DNA of 64,000 nucleotides from Trinickia violacea (lineage in GTDB: Bacteria > Pseudomonadota > Gammaproteobacteria > Burkholderiales > Burkholderiaceae). The translations under genes were made by a program, and so were the position numbers. The notes below the pieces were generated by a model. That model searched no databases and was not told where the DNA came from. It saw only the letters and a list, made by a program, of their open reading frames with translations. The stretch lies in the NCBI RefSeq assembly GCF_005280735.1, contig NZ_CP040078.1, positions 2,170,001 to 2,234,000 on the forward strand. Reading direction: 5' to 3'. Of the stretch, positions 27,154 to 35,344 are shown piece by piece (position 1 is the first letter of the stretch; each line of letters starts with the position of its first letter).

Positions 27154-27594
27154 ATGAAGAAATCAAGTCTCCTTACGGCAATGCTGCTGGCTCTTGCAAT
27201 GGGCAGTGTTTCCTTGCATGCAACCGCGCAGGTGGCGGGCGTGCAGCCCATTGGCATCAGCGTGACGCAAGCCGATCTTATCGTTCGCGGCTGGAGCGTA
27301 AAGAAGTCGTTCCTTGGCAAGCCGGTCGTCAACGACAAGGGTGAACAGATCGGCGTCGTGCACGACATCATCATCGCGCCCGATGACTCCGCATCGTTCG
27401 TGATCGTCGCAGCCCATCAGTTCGCGGGCGTCTCGCAGCACGACGTCGCCATTCCCGTGAGCCAGCTCGACTTCGCCGACGGGAAGCTCACGCTCGCGGG
27501 CGGCACGCGCGAAGCGATCAAGGCGATGCCGACGTTCCAATACCCGCACGTGCCCGTTGTGCCTGTGGCGCGGACCGAGTACTTGCGTCACTGA
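27154..27594 (+). CDS. exported PRC-barrel protein
   Basis: A 146-residue protein with a signal peptide (residues 1-25, cleavage after ATA-QV) and a PRC-barrel domain (SFLGKPVVNDKGEQIGVVHDIIIAPDD, about 53-78, then DVAIPVSQLDFADGKLTL). PRC-barrels mediate protein contacts. It has an AGGAA box upstream and follows the porin gene by 43 bp. It is the last gene of the exported-protein unit; a hairpin follows. Confidence 0.85.
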   Translation: MKKSSLLTAMLLALAMGSVSLHATAQVAGVQPIGISVTQADLIVRGWSVKKSFLGKPVVNDKGEQIGVVHDIIIAPDDSASFVIVAAHQFAGVSQHDVAIPVSQLDFADGKLTLAGGTREAIKAMPTFQYPHVPVVPVARTEYLRH

Positions 27595-27602
27595 GTCCGG
27601 CA

Positions 27603-27626
27603 GGCGCCCTGGTTTTTCAGGGCGCC
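27603..27626. terminator. hairpin between convergent genes
   Basis: GGCGCCCTG and CAGGGCGCC pair perfectly across a GTTTTT loop, 8 bp after the PRC-barrel stop and 11 bp before the end of the convergent Mo-hydroxylase gene. It probably ends transcription from one or both sides. Confidence 0.7.
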
Positions 27627-27637
27627 GTCCTTCAGAG

Positions 27638-29899
27638 TCATGCGTCGATGCGTTTCCTAAGGCCGTCGCCCGCAAACGGCATTTCGCGCATGCGCTGGCC
27701 GGTCGCGTCGAAGATCGCATTCGCGAGCGCGCCGGCAGTCGGCCCCATCGAAGCCTCGGCCGCGCCGAGGAACGGTGCACCCGGACGATTGATCAGGTGG
27801 ACCTTCAGGCTGCGCGGCGCCGCCGAAAAGCGCAGGATCGGATAGCTGCTCCAGTCGAAGCTGCGCACCCTCTGCGTGTCGTATTTCAGCTCTTCGTACA
27901 GCGACCAGCTCGCCGACTGAACGATGCCGCCTTCGATCTGATTGCGGATGCCGTCCGGCGAGACGATCTGCCCGGCGTCGACGGCCACGTCCGCGTGTTC
28001 GAGGATCACCTGTCCCGTTTCCGGGACGACCGTGATTTCGACCGCCATCGCGACATAGGCCATCAGGTTCTTGTATTTGCCGAACGCGAAGCCGACTCCG
28101 CGATTGCGCGCTCGCGGCGGCCGCGGCCAGCCGAACTGCTGGGCGGCGAGCTCGATCACGTGGCGCGCGCGCGGGTCTTGCATGTGGCGCAGCCGGAACG
28201 CCACCGGCTCGACGCCGGCCGCGTGCGCGAGTTCGTCCATGAAGCTCTCGATCGCCCACACGTTCGTATGCGCGCCGAGCGAACGCATTGCCGAGGTCTG
28301 CAACGGCATCGTCGGCGAGAAGTTGTTGACGATGTGCATCGCCGGAAGCGCGTAGAGCGGAATCGCGTTGCGGTCGCCGCCGCCTTCGGGCTGCAGCATC
28401 GGCGTCGACGGCGCGGAGACGAACGGCGTCTCCAGCATCCGCGCGGGCAAGAGTCTGCCGGCGTTGACGATCCGCTCATTGTGCGAGTTGCTCCACAGCT
28501 CGTACTGCCAGTCGACGATATGGCCGCTCGCGTCGAGCGACGCGCTGACCTCGGTCACCATCGCGGGCGTGAAGTGATCCCACGTGTGCTCCTGCTCGCG
28601 CATCCACTGGACCCGGATCGGCTGGCCCGGCATCGCGGCCGCGATCAGCGCCGCATGCGCGGCGACGTCGTCCGCGCCGTTGTGCCCGTAGCAGCCGGAG
28701 CCTTCGGTGTGAATGCAGCGGATGCTCGGCTTCGGCATCGACAGCATTTCGGCGAGCGCGTCGCGCAGCGGATACACGCCTTGCGAGTGGGTCCATACGG
28801 TCAGGACCCCGTTGTCGAGGTGCGCGACCGAGCACGACGGTCCGATGGAGCCGTGCAGCAGGTAGTTCTTCCGGAACGTCGCGGTCAGCGTCTTTGCCGC
28901 CGGTGCGGTGGCAGAGTGCGTGTTGGCGATCTCGATGCGTTGCGTCGAGATTCGCTTCAAGTCCTCGTGAACCTTCTCGCGATCGGGCAGCGCGCGGCCG
29001 GGCGACCATTGGCAGTTTGCTGCGAGCGCGCGCTGCGCGACGACCGCTTGCCACTCGCCATGAGCGACGACCGCGAGCATGCTGCCGTTGCGGACGATCC
29101 GCACGACGCCCGGCATCTTCAGGATCGCGGCCTCGTCGAACGACAGCAGCTTCGCGTCGTAGACCGGCGGCATCACCACGCGCGCGTGCAGCATGCCGGG
29201 CAGTTGCATGTCCTGCACGTAGCTGACGCCGCCGGTGACCTTGTTCGGAATGTCGAGCCGAGGCAACGACGTGCCGATCGTGGTGAACGTGGCCGGATCT
29301 TTCAAAGGCGACGTGGGCGTGGCCTTGCGATGCAGGTCGACGATCCCGATTGCGTCGCCATAGCTCATCGTGCGGCCGTCCGGCGCCTTGATGACGGCAT
29401 CGCTGACCGTCAGCGTGCTTGCGTCGACGCCGAAGTGCTTGGCGGCGCCGTCGACCAGCAGCCCGCGCACCTGCGCCGATGCGTTCAACAGCGCGCTGCC
29501 GCTGTCGGCCATCGTATGGCTGCCGGCGGTCAACCCTTCGTCGGGCGATGCGCCCGTGTCGGCGGTCAGGAACGTGATCAGCGAGGGCTTCATGTTCAGC
29601 TCCTCGGCGGCCACCTGCAGCAGGGCGGTGCGCACGCCGGTGCCGAGCTCGACCTTGCCGGTGAACACGGTGACCAAGCCTCCCGGCGTGATCTTGATCC
29701 ACGCGTCCAGGAGCGGATTGGTCTTCAGGCTGCCTGCCAGCGTTTCGGTTGCCTTCGCCACGTGGACGGCGGCGCCTTCGTCGGCGAGCACTTCCTGCGC
29801 GAGCGCGCGGGCGCCCGGAGCGAGGCTGAACGCAACGAAGAGCGCGCCCGAGAACATGAAGTGGCGGCGGCCTTGGTCGATGTCGTCGTGATCGTTCAT
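27638..29899 (-). CDS. molybdenum hydroxylase large subunit (xanthine-dehydrogenase/IorB family), Tat-exported
   Basis: A 753-residue Mo-cytosine-dinucleotide hydroxylase. The N-terminus has a twin-arginine leader (GRRHFMFSGALFVAF), placing it in the periplasm. Landmarks include GLVTVFTGKVELGTG near 75, EGSGCYGHNGADDVAAHAALIA in the Mo-pocket region and GAAEASMGPTAGALANAIFD close to the C-terminus (molybdopterin contacts and active-site Glu). Family substrates are aldehydes and N-heterocycles. Its ATG overlaps the stop of the 2Fe-2S subunit gene (ATGA), giving translational coupling. Electrons would pass to the Fe-S subunit and then the tri-haem cytochrome encoded upstream. Confidence 0.92.
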   Translation of the reverse strand: MNDHDDIDQGRRHFMFSGALFVAFSLAPGARALAQEVLADEGAAVHVAKATETLAGSLKTNPLLDAWIKITPGGLVTVFTGKVELGTGVRTALLQVAAEELNMKPSLITFLTADTGASPDEGLTAGSHTMADSGSALLNASAQVRGLLVDGAAKHFGVDASTLTVSDAVIKAPDGRTMSYGDAIGIVDLHRKATPTSPLKDPATFTTIGTSLPRLDIPNKVTGGVSYVQDMQLPGMLHARVVMPPVYDAKLLSFDEAAILKMPGVVRIVRNGSMLAVVAHGEWQAVVAQRALAANCQWSPGRALPDREKVHEDLKRISTQRIEIANTHSATAPAAKTLTATFRKNYLLHGSIGPSCSVAHLDNGVLTVWTHSQGVYPLRDALAEMLSMPKPSIRCIHTEGSGCYGHNGADDVAAHAALIAAAMPGQPIRVQWMREQEHTWDHFTPAMVTEVSASLDASGHIVDWQYELWSNSHNERIVNAGRLLPARMLETPFVSAPSTPMLQPEGGGDRNAIPLYALPAMHIVNNFSPTMPLQTSAMRSLGAHTNVWAIESFMDELAHAAGVEPVAFRLRHMQDPRARHVIELAAQQFGWPRPPRARNRGVGFAFGKYKNLMAYVAMAVEITVVPETGQVILEHADVAVDAGQIVSPDGIRNQIEGGIVQSASWSLYEELKYDTQRVRSFDWSSYPILRFSAAPRSLKVHLINRPGAPFLGAAEASMGPTAGALANAIFDATGQRMREMPFAGDGLRKRIDA

Positions 29900-30399
29900 C
29901 AGAGCGCCTTGCTGAGCGTGACGGGTTGGGATGCGCCGTCCGGTTCCGGCAGGCCGGCGACTTGGCGCACGGCCGCGAGAATCCGCATGTGCGTGCCGCA
30001 GCGGCACAGATTCGGCTCCATGTGGGTGCGCAGTTCGCCTTCGGTGGGCTTTGGGTTGCGCTCGAGCAGTGCCTGGGCGCGCATGATCATGCCGGCGATG
30101 CAGTAGCCGCACTGCGCGGCCTGATGCTCGATGAACGCTTGTTGAAGCGGCCCCGGATGGTCGGCCGTGCCGAGACTCTCGATGGTCCTCACGCGCCGCT
30201 GCCCGACCGCGGCGACCGGAATCAGGCACGAGAACATCGGCTTGTCGTCGACGATCACCGTGCATGCGCCGCATTGTCCGAGGCCGCAGCCGAACTTCGC
30301 GCCGTGCAGGTGCAAGTCGTTGCGCAGCGCGTACAGGAGCGGGGTGGACGGGTCGATGTCGAGCGCGTGCTGGACGCCGTTCACGGTCAAGGTCATCAT
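29899..30399 (-). CDS. 2Fe-2S subunit of Mo hydroxylase (IorA family)
   Basis: A 166-residue small subunit with the two [2Fe-2S] sites of this enzyme class. The plant-ferredoxin-type site is C38, C43, C46 and C58 (FGCGLGQCGACT, then MFSC). The helical-type site is CGYC and CRCGTHMR in the second half. It carries electrons from the molybdenum centre. It overlaps both neighbours by ATGA, downstream of the cytochrome gene and upstream of the large subunit. It lacks its own signal and would be exported with the large subunit. Confidence 0.94.
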   Translation of the reverse strand: MMTLTVNGVQHALDIDPSTPLLYALRNDLHLHGAKFGCGLGQCGACTVIVDDKPMFSCLIPVAAVGQRRVRTIESLGTADHPGPLQQAFIEHQAAQCGYCIAGMIMRAQALLERNPKPTEGELRTHMEPNLCRCGTHMRILAAVRQVAGLPEPDGASQPVTLSKAL

Positions 30400-31679
30400 C
30401 GCGCGCTGTCCTCCTTTCTGAGCTTCGCGGCCATCGCTTCGACGTCGGACCAGGCAGGGCGATTGGAATACGCGCCGCGGATGTAAGCGGCGAGATCCGC
30501 GATCTGCTGGTCGTCGTACTGGTCGATGAACGACGGCATGTAGTTGAGGGTGTCTTCGCCGTGCCAGCCGATCCCGTTGGACATCATCTGAATCGCGTTG
30601 CGCGGCGTATCCGCGTTGACTGCCGTGCTGAACGCGAGCGTCGGCCGTTCGCCGATCGCCTGCATCGGCGAGGCCGGGCCGTGGCATTGCGCGCACGACG
30701 CCTGGAACAGCGCCGAGCCGCGCGCTTCGCCGGGCGTCATCGTCTTGCCCGCGACGGCCGTCATCGCGGATGGCGCCGCGGTACCCGGCTTCTGGATCGA
30801 CAGGATGTACGACGTGATCGCCTCGACGTCCTCGACCGGCACCGTCGCGAGATCGCGCGTGACCGGCAGCATCGGCCCGGCAGCCGCGCCGTGCTCGCTC
30901 GCGCGGCCGGTACGCAGATAGGTGACGAGCTGCGCCTGGGTCCACGGATGCACCGCGTTGCCGAGCGCATTGAGCGGCGGCGCTTCCCAGCCGTCGACGA
31001 TCCCGCCGTCGAACGCTTTACCGGCTTGCTCGCCGCCGATCGCGTTCAGCGGCGAATGGCACGACGCGCAGTGTCCGAGGCCGTCGACCAGCAGCTTGCC
31101 GCGATTCCATTGCGCAGATTGCGTCGTATCGGGCTGGTACTCGCCCTTGCGCAGGAACAGGATGTTCCAGAAGGCGACGGGCGGGCGGAAGTTGAGCGGG
31201 AAGATCAGATCGTTAGCGGGCGCCGATGCGTCTACCGGTTCGCGCGTCATCAGGTACGCATAGGCGGCCGCGATGTCGTGGTCGGAGATGCGCGTGAAAT
31301 GGATGTATGGGAACGCCGGATAGAGTTGATGACCGTCGCGCGAGATGCCGCGGCGCAGTGCTCGAGCGAACGCTTCTTGCGACCACCGTCCGATCCCGGT
31401 TTCGGGGTCGGGCGTGATGTTGGTCGCGTAGATCGTGCCGAACGGCGTCGCGAGCGGCAGGCCGCCCGCGAACGGCTTGCCGTCCTTCGCGGTGTGGCAG
31501 ACGATGCAGTCGCCGAGCGCGACGATGCGCGCGCCCTCGCGAACGAGCTTTGGATCGAACGAAGCCGGCGCCGGCGGCCCGATCGGGTCGATCGACGGCT
31601 CGTACATGACGCCGATCGCGATCGCCAGACCGGCGAGCGCAATCCCGGCAGCGCCGAACCCTAGTCGTTTGTGTTTCAT
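30396..31679 (-). CDS. tri-haem membrane-anchored cytochrome c, Mo-hydroxylase electron acceptor
   Basis: A 427-residue periplasmic cytochrome. An N-terminal helix (residues 8-26) serves as signal-anchor. Three CXXCH haem sites are at C58-H62, C204-H208 and C329-H333, each in its own c-type domain. This is the usual partner in aldehyde/alcohol dehydrogenase and Ior-type systems and passes electrons to the respiratory chain. The ATG at 31679 is chosen for its AGGAG box; an upstream frame start at 31709 lacks one. It is first in a three-gene coupled unit. The three-box element lies 83 bp upstream. Confidence 0.93.
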   Translation of the reverse strand: MKHKRLGFGAAGIALAGLAIAIGVMYEPSIDPIGPPAPASFDPKLVREGARIVALGDCIVCHTAKDGKPFAGGLPLATPFGTIYATNITPDPETGIGRWSQEAFARALRRGISRDGHQLYPAFPYIHFTRISDHDIAAAYAYLMTREPVDASAPANDLIFPLNFRPPVAFWNILFLRKGEYQPDTTQSAQWNRGKLLVDGLGHCASCHSPLNAIGGEQAGKAFDGGIVDGWEAPPLNALGNAVHPWTQAQLVTYLRTGRASEHGAAAGPMLPVTRDLATVPVEDVEAITSYILSIQKPGTAAPSAMTAVAGKTMTPGEARGSALFQASCAQCHGPASPMQAIGERPTLAFSTAVNADTPRNAIQMMSNGIGWHGEDTLNYMPSFIDQYDDQQIADLAAYIRGAYSNRPAWSDVEAMAAKLRKEDSAR

Positions 31680-31761
31680 GCGTGCTCCTGACGAATCGCT
31701 GCGCGCCACGCAAGCTGCAGACGCGGCGGATTATGGAAGGAGCTTAGAGAGGTGGGGCCGT

Positions 31762-31793
31762 GAAGTCCTGAAGCGACGCTGAAACGTTCTGAA
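31762..31793 (-). promoter_or_regulatory. three-box TTCAG element upstream of the cytochrome/Mo-hydroxylase operon
   Basis: On the minus strand all three boxes are TTCAG (31789-31793, 31779-31783, 31768-31772), then GACTT. This is the cleanest copy of the seven. It ends 83 bp before the cytochrome start codon. Confidence 0.7.
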
Positions 31794-31899
31794 CCCTTTG
31801 CGCATGCACGTTCGCGAGCTTGTCCGAATACGGGCGCTCAATAACTGGCGCCCGTTCGGTTGCTGCCAGGAACAGCGTCTCTTGGCGCAGGCGCGATGG

Positions 31900-32595
31900 T
31901 TATTTCTTGATCGGCGCCGGCACCGGCGCGAGCATTTCATGCTTCGCTTTCGCGCGCTGCGGCGCCTTGTGGACCATCGTGTAGGCGTAGTCGACGCCCA
32001 TGCCGTACGCACCCGAGTGGTCGCGAACGATGTTCATCACGGCATCGTAGGTCTCGCGGCGGGCCCAGTCGCGCTGCCATTCGAGCAACACCTGCTGCCA
32101 GGTGACGGGAACGACGCCCGCCTGGATCATGCGCTGCATCGCGTAGTCGTGAGCCTCCTTCGACGTGCCGCCTGAAGCGTCGGCGACCATGTAGATCTCG
32201 TATTCGCCTTCGTCCATCGCACACAGGGCGAACGTGAGGTTGCAGACCTCCGTCCACAGACCGGCCACGACCACCTTCTTGCGACCGTTCTTCGCCAGGG
32301 CGTTGCGCACCTTTTGATCGTCCCAGGAATTCATCGACGAGCGCTCGAGCACGGGGTGATCCGGAAACACGTCGAGCAGCTCCGGAAATGCATAGCCGGA
32401 AAAACTTTCCGTCTCGACCGTGGTGATCGTGGTCGGGATGTTGAATGTCTTTGCGGCCTTCGCCAGCCCGACGGCGTTGCTCTTCAGCACCTGGCGGTCG
32501 ATCGACTGCACGCCGAATGCCATCTGCGGCTGCAAGTCGATGAAAATGATCTGACTGTTTTCGGGCGTCAGAACGTCAAGTTTAGGATTACGCAT
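31900..32595 (-). CDS. isochorismatase-like hydrolase, YcaC type (copy B)
   Basis: A 231-residue cysteine hydrolase paralogous to the gene at 12070-12723. Triad positions D20 (IIFIDLQPQ), R85 (LERSSMN) and C118 (GLWTEVC) are present. A C-terminal tail rich in Lys, Ala and Pro extends past the conserved fold. It has its own leader region and no close downstream partner on its strand, so it seems monocistronic. The promoter region (32596-32830) is AT-rich. The natural substrate is unknown. Confidence 0.88.
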   Translation of the reverse strand: MRNPKLDVLTPENSQIIFIDLQPQMAFGVQSIDRQVLKSNAVGLAKAAKTFNIPTTITTVETESFSGYAFPELLDVFPDHPVLERSSMNSWDDQKVRNALAKNGRKKVVVAGLWTEVCNLTFALCAMDEGEYEIYMVADASGGTSKEAHDYAMQRMIQAGVVPVTWQQVLLEWQRDWARRETYDAVMNIVRDHSGAYGMGVDYAYTMVHKAPQRAKAKHEMLAPVPAPIKK

Positions 32596-32830
32596 GAGTT
32601 GATTCCTCTATTCACGAGAATAGCTAACAGGGGACTGCCGGCGACCCATTGGGGCCGGGCAGTATTCGGCGCGTTGGACTTGTGTGGAATGCGTGTCCGC
32701 CGCCCCGATTAGTCTAGGAGACCCGATATATCTCTTTGAATGAATTGTTCTTAATTAATATTTTTAAAGGCAGGCGCATTAAATGGATTAGACGTTCGTA
32801 CATTGATTGACATTCAACATACGAGACACC

Positions 32831-33955
32831 TCAAAGCGGCCTGCCAAGTCCGAACGTCGCGGCCAGTTGCGGTCCTTTTTCGAGCAGCGACGTCACTTCC
32901 GCGCGGCGCTCCGCCGACCAAGCAGCGAGTCGCTGAACGACGTCGGTTGCGTCCGCAGGCAGCGATTCAGCGAGTGAAACGGCATCGCGTGCCGCCTTCG
33001 ATGTGCCGGATGCCGTGTGCGGCCTCACGGTGCACGCTGCGTCGCCGATCAGGGCCACACGGCCCTCGACGAAGTCCGGGCTCAGTGCGTCGAAGATGGC
33101 CTGAATGAACGGAGCGCGGGTGGCGAGGACCAGTTGGGAGAAGACCGAAGGCAGCCGCTCGCTCGCGAGTTGCCTCAGCGTCGCGACGGAATCGTCCGAG
33201 AGTTGACCGGGGTGTATCGATGCGTGATGGACTTGTCCCGCCTGATCGGTCAGGTGGCGGCGCAGCGTGTCTGAGTCCGTTTCGTTGCGATACCAGAGCC
33301 AGTTGAAGCGCCGCGTCCCCGGCTCGAGCGACCCGTCGAGCGCGGGAATCAGAAATGCCATGAACAGTTCGCCCGGCGCCTTGTGAAGCGTCATGTTCTC
33401 GACCAGCGTGGCGATGGCCGCCGCGTCGAAGTCGGCTTCGTCGACGATGCCGCGCCAAGCGATATAGCCCGCAAACGACGGCGCGTAATCGGGAAAGAGC
33501 CGGGCGCGAAGGCTCGAGCCCGTACCGTCGGCGGCGAGCAGGACGTCGGCGCGAATGCGTTGATCGTCGATATGAACGTCGATGCCGCCGGCATCCTGCT
33601 CGAAGCCCGTTACCGAGCGACCGTAGTGGATCCGCCCTGGCGGCAGCGTGCTGCACAGCGAGCGGTAGACCGCATCCCACGACGAGAACGGCAGCATCTC
33701 CGGTTCGTCGCGCGTGACGGCTCCATCACGATCGATCCAGCGCCGGCGATGCGTCGGCACGCTGATCATGTCGCGGCAGTGATGCCCGTGCTGTTCGAGA
33801 AACGCCATCATGCGCCGCAGGACCGCCACGCCGCCGCCTTGTCCGCGCAGCGGAGTGGGCGAGCGCTCGTAGATCGCCACGTCGTGCCCTATGCAATCGA
33901 GCGTCAGTGCGGCTGCGAGGCCCGCTATCGAGCCGCCGGCAATGACTACTTTCAT
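32831..33955 (-). CDS. FAD-dependent aromatic/heterocycle monooxygenase (dihydroxypyridine-hydroxylase-like)
   Basis: A 374-residue class A flavoprotein monooxygenase. FAD motifs are VVIAGGSIAGLAAALTL (residues 3-19), LLAADGTGSSLRARLF (the DG motif) and GRVALIGDAACTVRPHTASGTSKAA (the GD motif), which match the 2,6-dihydroxypyridine 3-hydroxylase group. Such enzymes hydroxylate phenols or N-heterocycles with NAD(P)H and O2. The start is the ATG after GGGAG. The AraC gene on the same strand ends 109 bp upstream and may regulate it. Together with the Mo hydroxylase nearby it could belong to N-heterocycle oxidation; that is inference. Confidence 0.85.
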   Translation of the reverse strand: MKVVIAGGSIAGLAAALTLDCIGHDVAIYERSPTPLRGQGGGVAVLRRMMAFLEQHGHHCRDMISVPTHRRRWIDRDGAVTRDEPEMLPFSSWDAVYRSLCSTLPPGRIHYGRSVTGFEQDAGGIDVHIDDQRIRADVLLAADGTGSSLRARLFPDYAPSFAGYIAWRGIVDEADFDAAAIATLVENMTLHKAPGELFMAFLIPALDGSLEPGTRRFNWLWYRNETDSDTLRRHLTDQAGQVHHASIHPGQLSDDSVATLRQLASERLPSVFSQLVLATRAPFIQAIFDALSPDFVEGRVALIGDAACTVRPHTASGTSKAARDAVSLAESLPADATDVVQRLAAWSAERRAEVTSLLEKGPQLAATFGLGRPL

Positions 33956-34064
33956 CGTGAACCACTCCCGTGATCGGCAGGCGCGAAGCACTGCGCGTTG
34001 AAAGTCGAATCGACGATCGCATCATGCCAGCTTCGATCTGAATTATCCTGAACGGCTCACACGG

Positions 34065-34961
34065 TCAGCGGGACAGCCCGCGTCGCCAGGCGCCGGGCGC
34101 GCGGCCGAAGTATTTGACGAACATGCGGTTCAGGTGGCTCTGGTCCGCGAATCCGCAAGCGACCGCGATTTCCGTGAGCGTCATGTCGGTCGCTTCGATC
34201 AACTGCCGCGCCTGCGTGACGCGGTGCTCGAGCAGCCATTGGTGCGGCGTGCGGCCCGTGGTCCGTGTGAACGCACGGATGAAATAACCGCGCGACAGGT
34301 CGCACTCGCTCGCGACTTCCGCGATCGGCACGCTTTCCATCAGCAGTTCCTTGGCGCGCGCCGCGCTCGCGTGCGACAGCATGCCCTTGCGACGAAGATC
34401 GCGCTCGGAACCATTGCCGTAGTGGCGCGCCAGATGCGAGCCGATAGCGAGACCCATCTGGTCGACGAAAAGGGTATTGAGCGTCCCTTGCGCATCCAGG
34501 TTGTCGGCCACTGACTGCGCGAGACGGCCGAGTATCGGATCGTGCGTGTCAGCCGCGCAGGTCAGGCCTCGGATCGTCATGTCGTGTTCGTCGCCGAGCC
34601 GATCGAGATACGCGCGCGACAATTCCACCAGCACTAAATCGAAATTGCCGTAAAGATCCGCATGGAAATCCTCTGAGAAATCGCGGATATAAATCGAATT
34701 GTGCTCGAATAGTCTTTCTATTTGTTTTGCGCCCCGATATATCGTGCGCCGATGTCCGCCATTCAGCGAAATGCCGATCAGAAAGCCGCGCTCGCAGGCA
34801 GGCATCGCGATGCGCTCGAAATGCTCGCCTCGCATGCATTTGCGATGAAGCGTGACGCCTCCGGCTTCCCGCTCAATATCCTTACTTAATAGGCTCGACG
34901 CGCATCCGAGCCCGTCTTTCGGCAGCGGCGCGGCGGCAGGCACGATAAGGGAAGAGGGCAT
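34065..34961 (-). CDS. AraC family transcription regulator
   Basis: A 298-residue regulator with an N-terminal ligand-type domain and a C-terminal double HTH. The second HTH is clear: EHRVTQARQLIEAT followed by LTEIAVACGFADQSHLNRMFVKYFGRAPGAWRR at the end. The gene is AT-richer in its first 300 bp than its neighbours. It is transcribed away from a 383-bp region shared with the divergent regulator at 35345 and toward the FAD monooxygenase gene. No inducer can be named. Confidence 0.92.
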   Translation of the reverse strand: MPSSLIVPAAAPLPKDGLGCASSLLSKDIEREAGGVTLHRKCMRGEHFERIAMPACERGFLIGISLNGGHRRTIYRGAKQIERLFEHNSIYIRDFSEDFHADLYGNFDLVLVELSRAYLDRLGDEHDMTIRGLTCAADTHDPILGRLAQSVADNLDAQGTLNTLFVDQMGLAIGSHLARHYGNGSERDLRRKGMLSHASAARAKELLMESVPIAEVASECDLSRGYFIRAFTRTTGRTPHQWLLEHRVTQARQLIEATDMTLTEIAVACGFADQSHLNRMFVKYFGRAPGAWRRGLSR

Positions 34962-35344
34962 AACACCAGATCCTTGTGGGGCGCTCGAGACGCGAAAATC
35001 TATTTCGAATAATTACAGCAGATGATACCTGCAAGTTAATGGGAATGAAATTCCGCTCAACAACCGCACAATTGCTCGAAGGGCGGCACTCCGCACAGAC
35101 ACACCGCATCGCTAGCACCGGCATGCGATTCGGGACTGCTGCGGCGCAAGATGGAACCGATTTCACCGCGACGCCGCACGTAAACAGCGCATTTTTCTTC
35201 AAGACCGCTCGTTTATATCTTGTTTACACTCTGCCCAAATTTTGAGATGCGCGTCCGGTCTGTGCAGGGAGCCGGATGCCGACTTTCGGCCCGGTGAACT
35301 TGCTGCGTTCACATGGTGGTCATCAAGGGTAGCTGGAGACAGCC
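34962..35344. other. 383-bp divergent control region
   Basis: No gene is seen here. It lies between the divergent AraC and winged-helix/NB-ARC regulator genes and is visibly AT-richer than the coding DNA, mainly at 34990-35050 and 35185-35245. I find no copy of the three-box element. Confidence 0.5.

Noticed and set aside
27557..30106. Open frame of 849 codons antisense to the Mo hydroxylase
   Set aside because: Shadow of a certain gene; composition unlike a protein.
31900..32595. Apparent loss of the catalytic base in isochorismatase-like copy B (Pro where copy A has Lys85)
   Set aside because: YcaC-type proteins use the basic residue four positions on, and an Arg is present there in both copies.
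32738..32775. Partial three-box element (TTCTTAATTAATATTTTTAAAG) ahead of isochorismatase-like B
   Set aside because: AT-rich by itself; only one box fits and spacing is off.
35184..35260. Three-box element ahead of regulator 2
   Set aside because: A TTCAAG-like string occurs but without a second or third box in phase.
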